Position numbers and translations under genes: made by a program. A stretch of DNA of 64,000 bases, from the NCBI GenBank assembly GCA_026710795.1, contig JAPOQK010000003.1, positions 1-64,000 of the forward strand, given 5' to 3'. The notes under the pieces were generated by a model. It ran no database searches and was not told where the DNA came from. It saw only the letters and a program-made list of their open reading frames with translations. The DNA comes from Candidatus Poribacteria bacterium. Its GTDB lineage: Bacteria > Poribacteria > WGA-4E > WGA-3G. This document shows positions 27,083 through 36,275 of the stretch, piece by piece (the first letter of the stretch is position 1; each line of letters opens with the position of its first letter).

Positions 27083-28060
27083 ATGTTTTTCCAACACTAC
27101 CGTTACATTCAATCAGGCATTATGTTTGCGTTAGTTTTCTTTATGGTAATTTCACCGATACTGACTGAAGCTCATGAAACAGAATGGCCCGGGGAGAAAC
27201 TTGCGGCTATTTTCCCGAAAGCGAAGAAATTTGTTCAACGAAATGTAGTACTTACTAAAGAAAAAATCGCTTCTATTGAGAAGGAACTCGGTTCAAAACT
27301 ACGTCAAGAAGATCATAAACCAATATTTTATATTGCAATGAACGACAAAAAGAAACCTGTCGGTTTGGTGTTGTTCGTTGATGTGAAGGGACCGCGCGGG
27401 ACTATTGATGGTGCTGTTGGTCTCAACATGAAGGGAAAGGTCGTAAAAGTTGCAGTCTATGAACACAAGGAATCGGAAGCGATTGTTTCAGATAAGTTCC
27501 TCAAACAATTTATTGATAAAGGCATAGACGATGATTTTAAAGTTGGTGATGATATTGAGGCTGTTAAGGGGCATGAAGAAGCCTCAAAAGCAGTTGCACT
27601 GATACCGAAAAAGACTTTGGTCATCAGTTATGCGCTTTTCCTTAAACGCAAACCAAAGACAGATGTGGAGAAGAAACCGCAACCTGAGGAACCGCCAGAA
27701 GAGTTAACCGAAGTTGAAGACCTTAAGGAACTCATGATTTTAATGGTGGATGAGTATTTTGTGATTGTTGATTATTTTGATTCAGAAGAAGGCAAAGCAG
27801 ATGCTGTCAAAGCTGCAAAAAAACTTGCTACCTATGCAAAGGCAATCTCTCAATTTGAGCCGCCGAAGAATGCCGATCAGCAGGAAGAATATGTTGAAAT
27901 GCAGGATAAATTCAGTAAAATACTCAAGCAATTTGCTGAAGCAATTGATGAGAACGGTATCTCAGACGAGACACGTAAACAGTGGAAAGAAATTGACGCA
28001 TTAATCAAACAGGCACATATACGATTTAGCGAAGAAGAGATTGACCTCGAATCGTATTAA
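27083..28060 (+). CDS. FMN_bind-like exported protein lacking the flavinylation motif, with helical C-terminal domain
   Basis: The signal peptide (ending TEA) leads into a domain of about 150 residues that resembles the FMN_bind fold of RnfG/NqrC/NosR. VGLVLFVDVKGPRGTIDGAVGLNMKGKVVKVAVYEHKES and DKFLKQFIDKG match its core. Where those proteins carry S/T-GA-T for covalent FMN, this one has AVKGHEEASKAV, so the Thr acceptor is missing. A Pro/Glu/Lys linker (about 195-210) joins a helical bundle of about 110 residues reminiscent of cytochrome c' folds but without CxxCH. GAAGGAG precedes the ATG. The next gene, a haem-containing barrel, starts 61 bases on. Confidence 0.7.
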   Translation: MFFQHYRYIQSGIMFALVFFMVISPILTEAHETEWPGEKLAAIFPKAKKFVQRNVVLTKEKIASIEKELGSKLRQEDHKPIFYIAMNDKKKPVGLVLFVDVKGPRGTIDGAVGLNMKGKVVKVAVYEHKESEAIVSDKFLKQFIDKGIDDDFKVGDDIEAVKGHEEASKAVALIPKKTLVISYALFLKRKPKTDVEKKPQPEEPPEELTEVEDLKELMILMVDEYFVIVDYFDSEEGKADAVKAAKKLATYAKAISQFEPPKNADQQEEYVEMQDKFSKILKQFAEAIDENGISDETRKQWKEIDALIKQAHIRFSEEEIDLESY

Positions 28061-28121
28061 CCACACAAACATTTAGTGTGGATGTTTACATCTCACGATC
28101 ATTGCTTATGAGGAATTTACC

Positions 28122-29648
28122 ATGCGAAAATTCATTTTCTCCTTTGTAATTGCTTTCTCTTTTTTCCTAATTGCCGAACAGTCCTTTGCTCTGCCAGCTT
28201 TCTACAAGATGTTCCGATCAAAATATGAATGGGCAGGTGGTTGTAATGTTTGCCATTTTTCCAAGAAGGGAGGCGATTCTCCAAACCCTTATGGTAGAGC
28301 ATTCCTACACAACGGTATGAATCTGTCAACCTTCATTCGTATCGCTGAAGCGGATTCAGATAAAGATGGGTTCAGCAACATCGCTGAAATTATCGCTCGT
28401 TCCTACCCTGGAGATGCTGCAAGCACTCCTGAAAATGTGGAGTCTCCAAACGAACTCTCTGAATCAGAAGATTCCTTTAACACCGATGATGAGGATGTAT
28501 TTAGTTTTGATGAAGTAGAAACATCAGGAGACTCTGAGGGGTCAGACTTTCTTAGTGGTGCATTCGGAAACTTAGTCTTCGGTGGTGCCTTGGATATACG
28601 TCGTCCGACGCGCGGACAGGATTTAGTTCCCGATGCAACTAATTGGGATACCGGTACCACACTTATCCATGTTGCGGAGTTCGTGGTAACAACTAATGTA
28701 GGTGACCATGTCAGTTTATTAGGAGAGCAGTTATTGACTACCTCTCCGTTAGGGACACAGGTTGCAGACGACCACGGTTTTATCTACGCTATTTTGACTG
28801 GATTGCCGGTTATACCAAAAGGAGCATCGTTGAAGATTGGACGGTTTCGCCACGGTTTCGGTATTGACACAAGATCAGATGCCGCAGCCAATCCACTGTA
28901 CAATCTTGTTCGGAAAAATATCGGTTTTATTTCTGACCGCGGATTACAACTCAACGGATTTGTTGGTCCTGTATCATATACATTATCACTTGCAGATGGA
29001 CCAGATTCATTACGTACAGTTACTGATGGCACAGTAACAACGGGTATCCGAATCGGTCCGCACGGAAGCGGTGGCGGCATTTTGAAACCGATTCGCAATA
29101 ACAGTCCTCCACTGTTTTTACATTTGAACGGCACACTTCCGATTTTCGGTAAACGGATATGGCTTGGAACATCCTATTTTGATGGCAATAGTTATCCGTT
29201 TAATCCGATAAATGGGGATGTCAACCCGTCAACATTGTTATACAAACGCCGCTTAGGTCTCGCAACAAGTTTTAAGTTGTGGCGGTTTGATTTGGCAGCG
29301 GAATGGGTTCGTGGACAAGATACACAACTGTTGAAATACTTACAAATTCCAATACCAGCAGAAGACCGTAAGGCAACGGTGGAAGGGTATTATTTACACG
29401 CTGAATTGCCTTTAACAGAAACCTTAGATGTTCGGTTGAAGTATGATATATGGAATCCGAATACAGCAAAGTATAATACGTTTGCATTCAATAGGGAACA
29501 GGATGAACAAGTTTGGACAACACTTGGTGGGGCATTGACATGGCATTTCGCAGAAGGGGCATCAGCACGTGTTGTTTACCAAGTAAATAACGTTGAAAAG
29601 ACCACGCGAAGTGCCACTATAATACCACAACTGCTGATTGAATTTTGA
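28122..29648 (+). CDS. Fused c-type haem domain, EF-hand and outer-membrane beta-barrel (porin-cytochrome-like)
   Basis: The signal peptide ends near residue 23. The mature N-terminus has one c-type haem site, C41-N-V-C44-H45, followed by NPYGRAFLHNGM, as in small exported cytochromes. A perfect EF-hand loop comes next: D78-S-D80-K-D82-G-F-S-N-I-A-E89. After an acidic linker (about 95-140) roughly 370 residues of alternating strands follow, ending in IEF with the terminal Phe of outer-membrane barrels. A single-haem plug fused to a porin recalls Cyc2-type outer-membrane cytochromes, which pass electrons from extracellular iron; homology to Cyc2 is not claimed. It is the last gene of the island with the FMN_bind-like protein. 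Confidence 0.78.
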   Translation: MRKFIFSFVIAFSFFLIAEQSFALPAFYKMFRSKYEWAGGCNVCHFSKKGGDSPNPYGRAFLHNGMNLSTFIRIAEADSDKDGFSNIAEIIARSYPGDAASTPENVESPNELSESEDSFNTDDEDVFSFDEVETSGDSEGSDFLSGAFGNLVFGGALDIRRPTRGQDLVPDATNWDTGTTLIHVAEFVVTTNVGDHVSLLGEQLLTTSPLGTQVADDHGFIYAILTGLPVIPKGASLKIGRFRHGFGIDTRSDAAANPLYNLVRKNIGFISDRGLQLNGFVGPVSYTLSLADGPDSLRTVTDGTVTTGIRIGPHGSGGGILKPIRNNSPPLFLHLNGTLPIFGKRIWLGTSYFDGNSYPFNPINGDVNPSTLLYKRRLGLATSFKLWRFDLAAEWVRGQDTQLLKYLQIPIPAEDRKATVEGYYLHAELPLTETLDVRLKYDIWNPNTAKYNTFAFNREQDEQVWTTLGGALTWHFAEGASARVVYQVNNVEKTTRSATIIPQLLIEF

Positions 29649-29700
29649 TTGGGTTTTTCGGTTATTTGGTATGGTAGATATAGATAAGATATTTACTTTG

Positions 29701-31737
29701 TCAATGAGTAGGTTCTGCTTTTCGTTTACCAACTCCCATCTGAATAGCAGGTAAGATATTGTCTGAAATGTTCACAGAATAGTCGAAAATCGTCCAACCG
29801 GAAGCACCTAAGAACCGCGTGAGATGAATCTGACCAATGACACCATCCGGTGTTAGCAGAGAATTTGAGGCAGTAGCACCGATACCGGGATAAATTGCCA
29901 CCTCTTTCGGCATTAAGGCAAGTTGCTTCTCCAAGAGATCAGTAAAATATTTGGAATCTTCTGTGTAATTCATTGGGCAAACGAAATCAATATATCCTTC
30001 TTTTGCCCAAGAAATCCAATCCTGTCCGATGGAGGTAACGCACGATGGATATCCACCGAAAACGGCAGTCGATACCTTGACATGAGGTTTTATCTCGCGC
30101 ACCCTTTTGCTGATTAAACGAACTAAACGTGTTATCTGATGGACACGCCATTTGTTGTAAGATTCCCCATACTGTCCAGTTTTAAGTAAAACAGAAGCTG
30201 GAAAATCAGTGATATATTGTCTTGTCGCGAGCATAAACCTTTTACGACATCCTTCGCAAAAACAAGCGTGACTTCCCGGATAACGGATATAATCCAGATG
30301 TATCCCATCAACATCATAGTTCTGCACAATTTCCATGATACTATTCAGTTCTAACTTTACATTTTCCGGATGTGAAGGACAGAGCCAGTTGATCGGTGCG
30401 CCTTTATCAGATACTTGTGTGCGTCCAGCCTTTCGTAGTTCTTCCACAAATTCTTTCGGTGCACCTTCCAAATTCCATGTTATCTTCCAAACATGAACCT
30501 GCAGTTCGTGTTTATGGGCTGCCTTGACACACTGAGAAATCTGGTCTCCATATTGCGTGAATTTCTTACTACGCGGCAATACACTACTATCATAATGTGC
30601 GACACCTCCCCAAGCCATATTCGGAAGGATCATGTTTATACCAACATCAGCCAATTCTTTCGCAGAACGTTCCCAATCACCAGGATATGCACCAAGACCA
30701 GAATGATTCCAAACCGCACGTCCTTCTGTTTCATCACTCAGATGTGATAAAGAATAGGCTTTTGATAGTGCCTTTTGGCTTTCACGAGCAGTAGTCATAG
30801 AGGCATGATAATCTTTTTGGGCATATTCTGTTCGCGCTTGAGTTGTTAGGGTTTTTCCTGATTGTAATGCTTGTTTTGCCTCTGATACCTCACCAAACGC
30901 TACAAATTTCGTTAATGTGTTAATGTCTTTGATGTGTCCCACAGTTGTCATCGCATCCAATTCACGTTTTGCTATTGCATGCTTAAACTCCGGTACAAGA
31001 TGTGTGATAAGTGCTGCAAACAGTTGGGTTTTAGTTTGAATGTCATCTGGAAGAAACACGTGGCTGAAAAACACCCCTGTATTGCTCAGGAAAAGTGCAG
31101 GATGTCCTGTAGACCCACCATCCTTGTTGTACCAGTGACCGATTATTTTTGTATGGGGATTTGTCGACTCTGCAACTGTGATATTCCACGACTCTTGTCG
31201 GATAGACTTTGGAATACCTAATACCTCAGGAGCATCTAATTGAACGGAAGCAAACTGACCAGGGCTTTCTGCTCGTGTCCATTCTACGGCACGCAAGTTC
31301 AACAGTTGTGCCACCTCATCTGCAAGACTGTAAGTTACGAATAGTTTACCACCATGTGCGACAAAATTCTTTAGAAGAGTGGCTGTTTCATCACGTATTT
31401 TAGCGTTCAACGGGAGTATAATCAAACGGTATGGATTAGAAGATGTATGTTGTAAACGAGGAAGGTTGACTGCAGTTGTCTCATCAAATTGATCAGCAGA
31501 AAAACCAATACCTTTCAACATTCGGACGAATCGCTTACTGACAGTTCGAGAATAGTTGACATCCCCTTCTGCAATACCCGATGCCGTTGATGGTAATAGA
31601 ATTACAATATCAGCCTGTTGAGCTGCAATATCCGATATTGATACCATACCGTATACGAAAAAGAACACAAAGATAATGACTATAGTAGTGTTGGTCTTGT
31701 AAAGTTGATCTCTCTGGTGAAGGAGAGAAAAATTCAT
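29701..31737 (-). CDS. GHL10-type glycoside hydrolase with N-terminal amidotransferase-like domain
   Basis: An N-terminal membrane signal (about residues 15-40) precedes a domain of about 190 residues resembling the class I amidotransferase/ThuA-like fold (YRLIILPLNAKIRDETATLLKNFVAHGGKLFVTY). A short helical linker joins it to the hydrolase barrel of about 330 residues. Signature blocks are GINMILPNMAWGG, ELQVHVWKITWNL, YDVDGIHLDYIRYPG (acidic residues at the active-site strands) and DFVCPMNYTEDS. Substrate is probably a peptidoglycan-like or other glycan, as the GHL10 family is poorly defined. A Cys-rich loop (CFCEGC) follows the DYIRYPG motif. The amidase gene upstream ends 54 bases away. 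Confidence 0.87.
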   Translation of the reverse strand: MNFSLLHQRDQLYKTNTTIVIIFVFFFVYGMVSISDIAAQQADIVILLPSTASGIAEGDVNYSRTVSKRFVRMLKGIGFSADQFDETTAVNLPRLQHTSSNPYRLIILPLNAKIRDETATLLKNFVAHGGKLFVTYSLADEVAQLLNLRAVEWTRAESPGQFASVQLDAPEVLGIPKSIRQESWNITVAESTNPHTKIIGHWYNKDGGSTGHPALFLSNTGVFFSHVFLPDDIQTKTQLFAALITHLVPEFKHAIAKRELDAMTTVGHIKDINTLTKFVAFGEVSEAKQALQSGKTLTTQARTEYAQKDYHASMTTARESQKALSKAYSLSHLSDETEGRAVWNHSGLGAYPGDWERSAKELADVGINMILPNMAWGGVAHYDSSVLPRSKKFTQYGDQISQCVKAAHKHELQVHVWKITWNLEGAPKEFVEELRKAGRTQVSDKGAPINWLCPSHPENVKLELNSIMEIVQNYDVDGIHLDYIRYPGSHACFCEGCRKRFMLATRQYITDFPASVLLKTGQYGESYNKWRVHQITRLVRLISKRVREIKPHVKVSTAVFGGYPSCVTSIGQDWISWAKEGYIDFVCPMNYTEDSKYFTDLLEKQLALMPKEVAIYPGIGATASNSLLTPDGVIGQIHLTRFLGASGWTIFDYSVNISDNILPAIQMGVGKRKAEPTH

Positions 31738-31791
31738 AACTGGTTTCCCCCAGCAAAATGGTTTGACAACTGTAGTATCCTTGTCGCAAAC

Positions 31792-33219
31792 TTAATATCT
31801 AATTGCGAAATATCTACGGTTCTTAACAGCGTTGTCTTGACTAATTTGTGTATTGTTATCTAAAAACATTTCAACACCTCGGACAATAGCAGTGGCGAGT
31901 TTTTGTTGGTAATTGTCAGAATTTAGCTTTTGTCCTTCTGTAGGATTCGTAACGAACCCTGTCTCAATAAGTATAGCGGGGACACGCGTTCCGATTAACA
32001 CAACAAAACGTGCATGTTTGACACCACGGTCTGTTGCACCTGACGCTGCAACTAATTCCTGCTGCACGTATTTAGCCAATCGACGGCTATCTTCACTTTT
32101 ACTCTCTACTATCAATCCCTTCAAAAGGGTTTCCAATTCTTGAATACTATAACCTGAGTTTGCATTTTCCCGCGCGGCGATGAGTTCTGCGTTTTTATCT
32201 GTACTCGTTACATCTAAATAATATGTTTCAATACCGTTAGCTTTTGGATTTTTACTTGCATTGGCATGAATGCTCAGAAACAGGTCTGCGTTGTGTCTTG
32301 TAGCAAAGGCTGTTCGTTCCTTTAACGGTATGAAACGGTCAGAATCTCGTGTAAGCAGCACAGTGTAACCCTTTGCGGATAAGATAGCACCGACCTTCTT
32401 TGAGATGCTAAGTGCAATCGGTTTTTCGATGGGATTGCCTGTGCCACCACCCCCAGGATCTTTTCCACCGTGTCCAGCATCTATTACTATTGTCTTCGCG
32501 GTTAATCCGAATTCACGTGTAAGCGATCCAGGCGTTATTGTTTCTGGATCAGTTATTTCAGGTTTCGGTTTAACTTGGGGGTGTTCTTCAGAAGGAGTTT
32601 CATCTGGTTGTTTCGTGTGATTTTTAGGGGTCTTTAACGCCTTTAGTTCTTCTGTGGCGAGGTCAACTATCTCTTTTGTCTTGGCTGATTCGACGATTTC
32701 AACGTATAATGTTTCTGCACGGGTTTCGTAACCATGTTCAGCATAAGAACGTCCTAATGCCAATAGCGCATCTGCCGCTATGTCAGTATCAGCATATTGA
32801 TTAGTAACAATCTGGTAATGATATGCTGCGCGTGCAGAATCTCCAATCAGTGTATAGCAACGGGCTATCCAGTAGTGCGCATGAGGTAAATGTTCAGAAT
32901 CGGGATAGGTGTAAATCAACCTTCGAAATGCTGAAATTGCTTGGTTCGGTGCCTCTGGATCTCCAACTTTGATACACCACAACCAACTGGACGCAATCGC
33001 ATACTGAACCTTATCCTTCGTTGCACTTTCCGTATCTGTGCGAATGACATTCTCAAACTCCGAGATTAATTTGTGCCATTCATCAAGGGTTGGCTGTGTT
33101 TCTCCGCTTGTATAATCGTAATGTCGATTGGCTAATTCATTGTAACTTGTGATGGTAGCACACCCCGCGAAAATAGTACATAAGATGAGCAATACCATCC
33201 ATGGATAACACGATTTCAC
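31792..33219 (-). CDS. Lipoprotein N-acetylmuramoyl-L-alanine amidase with TPR-like N-terminal region
   Basis: Cleaves the bond between MurNAc and the stem peptide of peptidoglycan. A lipoprotein signal (TIFAGC) is followed by about 150 residues of TPR-like helices (HAHYWIARCYTLIGDSARAAYHY) and a Pro/Glu/Lys linker. The Amidase_3 catalytic domain fills about 235-455. Zinc ligands are His in IDAGHGGKDPG, Glu in NPIEKPIAL and His in LSIHANASK; ILIETGFVTNP supplies the catalytic Glu. The short tail after 455 is basic. The TPR part likely docks the enzyme on other envelope proteins. It shares a strand and spacing with the GHL10 hydrolase. Confidence 0.94.
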   Translation of the reverse strand: MKSCYPWMVLLILCTIFAGCATITSYNELANRHYDYTSGETQPTLDEWHKLISEFENVIRTDTESATKDKVQYAIASSWLWCIKVGDPEAPNQAISAFRRLIYTYPDSEHLPHAHYWIARCYTLIGDSARAAYHYQIVTNQYADTDIAADALLALGRSYAEHGYETRAETLYVEIVESAKTKEIVDLATEELKALKTPKNHTKQPDETPSEEHPQVKPKPEITDPETITPGSLTREFGLTAKTIVIDAGHGGKDPGGGGTGNPIEKPIALSISKKVGAILSAKGYTVLLTRDSDRFIPLKERTAFATRHNADLFLSIHANASKNPKANGIETYYLDVTSTDKNAELIAARENANSGYSIQELETLLKGLIVESKSEDSRRLAKYVQQELVAASGATDRGVKHARFVVLIGTRVPAILIETGFVTNPTEGQKLNSDNYQQKLATAIVRGVEMFLDNNTQISQDNAVKNRRYFAIRY

Positions 33220-33477
33220 TGTTTTTTACTCCTGCCGATATATTTTATTTTCTTGTTTTTTCAATCTATTACCATGTTGTAAAACGATATTTCTATGACT
33301 TTCGTTACTAAAAAGTTTGACTGCAGAGTGTTCAATGAATTGTGCTATTCAGCAATGACAATACAATAAATGGAGACCATGTGCAAATATAATATTAGAT
33401 AAGAAATGTGATACACAACGAACCCCCGACTGGAAAATGATACAATAAGTTATAATTTTGAGAAAAAGGAAATTTTC

Positions 33478-33506
33478 TTGACAAATCCTAAAGTATGTGA
33501 TATACT
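33478..33506 (+). promoter_or_regulatory. Promoter of the tRNA-Val/tRNA-Asp transcript
   Basis: TTGACA (33478-33483) and TATACT (33501-33506) are separated by exactly 17 bases, with an extended TGa before the -10. It lies 41 bases before the first tRNA. The rest of 33220-33477 holds nothing recognisable. Confidence 0.85.
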
Positions 33507-33546
33507 TAAAAACGTCCTTGAGATGAGATAATATCAATCTCATTTT

Positions 33547-33620
33547 GGGCGGGTAGCTCAGGTGGCTAGAGCGACAGCCTTACAAGCTGTAGGTCACAGG
33601 TTCAAGTCCTGTCCCGCCTA
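33547..33620 (+). tRNA. tRNA-Val (UAC anticodon)
   Basis: A complete cloverleaf of 74 bases. The acceptor GGGCGGG pairs with CCCGCCT (first pair G-U), the D stem is GCTC/GAGC, and the anticodon stem ACAGC/GCTGT encloses CTTACAA with anticodon TAC. The T stem ACAGG/CCTGT holds TTCAAGT. Discriminator A; no CCA is encoded. Confidence 0.96.
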
Positions 33621-33639
33621 TTTGTTTGAGGAATCTTAA

Positions 33640-33714
33640 GGGCTCGTGGCGCAGTTGGTTTAGCGCGCCTGCCTGTCACGCAGGAGGTCGCGGGTTCAAG
33701 TCCCGTCGGGCCCG
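33640..33714 (+). tRNA. tRNA-Asp (GUC anticodon)
   Basis: A complete cloverleaf of 75 bases. The acceptor GGGCTCG pairs with CGGGCCC, and the D stem is GCGC/GCGC. The anticodon stem CCTGC/GCAGG encloses CTGTCAC with anticodon GTC. The T stem is GCGGG/CCCGT. Discriminator G; CCA is not encoded. It lies 19 bases after tRNA-Val. Confidence 0.96.
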
Positions 33715-33733
33715 TTTAAATTTATTGAATTAG

Positions 33734-33767
33734 CCACAGGTTGTGTTAAACAATGCTGTGGTTTTTT
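33734..33767 (+). terminator. Terminator of the tRNA operon
   Basis: CCACAG pairs with CTGTGG around a partly paired interior (TTGT/ACAA) and is followed by six T. It lies 20 bases past tRNA-Asp, so serS downstream is expressed separately or by readthrough. Confidence 0.8.
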
Positions 33768-33845
33768 CGTTACAGAACACACTACATATTTCACTTCTAT
33801 AACGCGCATACTAACAAAATCTTACAATAGAGGAGCATAACCGAA

Positions 33846-35135
33846 GTGCTTGACCTCAAGTTTATTCGAGAAAATACCGATGCCGTACGTAAAATGTTAG
33901 CAGACCGTCAGACTGAGGCAGATTTAGACAGACTAATTGAATTAGATACGCGCTGGCGAGAAAATTTGACACATACCCAAACGCTGCAGGCACACCAGAA
34001 CCAAGTATCACAACAAATTGCACAATTGAAGAAGGAAAAGCAAGATGCATCAGAGACGATTGCAGAAATGCGGAAACTCTCTCAGGAAATAAAGGAACGA
34101 AATGCAGAAGCCACTGACCTAAAAACTGAGATAGATGAAATCTCTTTGACGATTCCGAATATGCCAGAGGAAAGCACACCCTTTGGCACAGGTGAAGAGG
34201 ATAACATTGAAATTGAGACTTGGGGTGAACTACCGAGTTACGATTTTGAACTGAAACCACATTGGGAGATTGCAGAAGAATTAGATATTGTCGATTTTCA
34301 GCGTGGTGCGAAGGTCGCTGGAAGCAACTTTGTTGTCTTCAAAGCGTTAGGCGCACGACTGGAACGCGCTTTGATCCAGTTTATGCTTGACCTACATACC
34401 ACTCAACACGGTTATACCGAAATATCTCCTCCGTTTCTCGCAAATCGTCCAACAATGACAGGTACAGGTCAAATTCCAAAATTAGAAGCAGATATGTACC
34501 GATGTGATAGAGACGAAGAAAATCCTGATACCGACCTATTTCTTATCCCGACTGCCGAAGTGCCTGTGACCAACCTATTTGCAGGTGAAATTCTGTCGAC
34601 AGAAGATTTACCTATCTATTATACCGCCTACACTCCCTGTTTCCGACGCGAGGCAGGTGCGTATGGCAAAGATACGCGCGGTTTACAACGCATTCATCAA
34701 TTTGATAAAGTAGAAATGGTGAAGTTTACCACACCTGAAACATCTTATGCAGAACATGAATCGTTATTAGAAAATGCCGAGAGTGTACTGCAAGCACTCG
34801 GATTACCGTATCGTGTTGTGCAACATTGCACGGTAGAACTTTCTTTTGCCGCCGCGAAATGCTACGATATTGAAGTATGGGCACCCGCAAGAGAAAGGTT
34901 TTTAGAAGTTTCCTCGTGTAGCAACTTTGAGGCGTTCCAAGCGCGTCGCGCAAATATCCGATACCGTCCAGAACCCGGTGCCAAACCTGAATTTATCCAC
35001 ACGCTCAATGCATCTGGTACGGCACTACCGCGTGTCGTCATTGCACTCCTTGAGACATATCAAAACCCTGATGGGACAGTGCGTGTACCTGCAGTGTTAC
35101 AGCCGTATATGGGTGGTTTAAAACAGATTGGGTGA
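33846..35135 (+). CDS. Seryl-tRNA synthetase
   Basis: Charges tRNA-Ser. The N-terminal long antiparallel coiled coil (residues about 27-105, rich in Gln/Glu/Lys) grips the tRNA. The class II catalytic core follows: motif 2 is TPCFRREAGAYGKDTRGLQRIHQFDKVE, and motif 3 NASGTALPRVVIALLETYQ has the conserved Arg. Length (429) is standard. The start is GTG at 33846 with GAGGAG at 33831-33836; the ATGs further in would cut the first helix. The gene follows the tRNA-Val/Asp pair. Confidence 0.98.
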   Translation: MLDLKFIRENTDAVRKMLADRQTEADLDRLIELDTRWRENLTHTQTLQAHQNQVSQQIAQLKKEKQDASETIAEMRKLSQEIKERNAEATDLKTEIDEISLTIPNMPEESTPFGTGEEDNIEIETWGELPSYDFELKPHWEIAEELDIVDFQRGAKVAGSNFVVFKALGARLERALIQFMLDLHTTQHGYTEISPPFLANRPTMTGTGQIPKLEADMYRCDRDEENPDTDLFLIPTAEVPVTNLFAGEILSTEDLPIYYTAYTPCFRREAGAYGKDTRGLQRIHQFDKVEMVKFTTPETSYAEHESLLENAESVLQALGLPYRVVQHCTVELSFAAAKCYDIEVWAPARERFLEVSSCSNFEAFQARRANIRYRPEPGAKPEFIHTLNASGTALPRVVIALLETYQNPDGTVRVPAVLQPYMGGLKQIG

Positions 35136-35174
35136 GATAATCCGGTTAAAAACCGCATTCGTTAGACTTGTCTA

Positions 35175-36254
35175 TTAACTATTGGATCCCATTCGCGGAC
35201 GAAGCACTTCCAATTCCTTGAGAAGCACTCCTTCTTTCTCAACCTTCGCATGATGTGATAGTTCAGATATATCTCCGTTTGCTTCAATAGTAAAACCCGC
35301 ATCCTGTATCATCTGAAACGTGCGTGATGTTTCTTTGCCAGTTGCATTTAGGTAACCTTCCACAAACATGGAATTCGCTGGATAAAGTGACATCACCTCC
35401 ATGCCACGCAAATGGTGTTCTCTGCCAGCAGCCACACGAATCTCTGCCCTTGGATTGATAAACCGATATAAACACAAAACACGTAAACAGTAGTCAGGTG
35501 TCATAGATGGTGTATCCTTAAGTTGTGTGCCATCTATTGGAAGGAAAAAATTGACTGGAATTGATTCTACTTCTAAACTACGGAGTTCTTTAGCAACCCT
35601 GATTAAATCCTCGTTTTGTTCACCCATCCCAACAATAACACCTGAGCAACACGCAAGTCCTGCCGATTGTGCAGCGCGTAAGGTATCCATCCTATCCTGA
35701 TAGGTGTGTGTCGTACATATCTTTGGATAGTGTGATTCCGATGTGTTGAGGTTGTGATTCAATCGGTCAAGTCCTGCATCTTTCAAAGTATGCGCAGCGG
35801 GTTCGTCAATCAATCCGACAGATAGACACACTTCCAGTGGATATTTAGTTTTTACCGTTTGGATTAAGTTCGCCAACTGGTCAACGCGTTTCGGACTCGG
35901 ACCTCTTCCACTCATAACTATGCAGTAGCGGTACGCACCAGATTGATATGCACGTTCTGCCTCAGCAAGGACTTCAGACTCCGATTTTAATGAATAAGTA
36001 TCTATATCGGTTGTTGCAGTTTTTGCTTGTACACAGTAGAAGCAATCCTCTGGACAGTTCCCGTTCTGTGCATTGTTGAGAATATGGAGTTGTACCTTGT
36101 TTTGAAAGTATGTTTTGCGAATTTGATACGCAGAGTCCAATAATGGAAGTAACTCTATTTCTGTGGAAGATAGAATCTTCTCACAACAAGAATCTGAAAT
36201 AAGTTCGTTGTCCAGACTTGTTGATACTAATTCGCTATAGAATTTTCGTTTCAT
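35175..36254 (-). CDS. Biotin synthase
   Basis: A radical-SAM enzyme inserting sulfur into dethiobiotin. The 4Fe-4S site is in NGNCPEDCFYCVQ (C-x3-C-x2-C). The 2Fe-2S cluster ligands fit the family: Cys in YRYCIVMSGRGP and in LACCSGVIVGMGE, and the Arg in AEIRVAAGRE. The family blocks LDRLNHNLNTSE and VNFFLPIDGTQL are present. At 359 residues it is slightly longer than E. coli BioB. It lies 21 bases after pyrK on the same strand and is probably co-transcribed. No other biotin genes are in the window. Confidence 0.95.
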   Translation of the reverse strand: MKRKFYSELVSTSLDNELISDSCCEKILSSTEIELLPLLDSAYQIRKTYFQNKVQLHILNNAQNGNCPEDCFYCVQAKTATTDIDTYSLKSESEVLAEAERAYQSGAYRYCIVMSGRGPSPKRVDQLANLIQTVKTKYPLEVCLSVGLIDEPAAHTLKDAGLDRLNHNLNTSESHYPKICTTHTYQDRMDTLRAAQSAGLACCSGVIVGMGEQNEDLIRVAKELRSLEVESIPVNFFLPIDGTQLKDTPSMTPDYCLRVLCLYRFINPRAEIRVAAGREHHLRGMEVMSLYPANSMFVEGYLNATGKETSRTFQMIQDAGFTIEANGDISELSHHAKVEKEGVLLKELEVLRPRMGSNS

Positions 36255-36275
36255 TTTATCAGTTAATATTATGCT

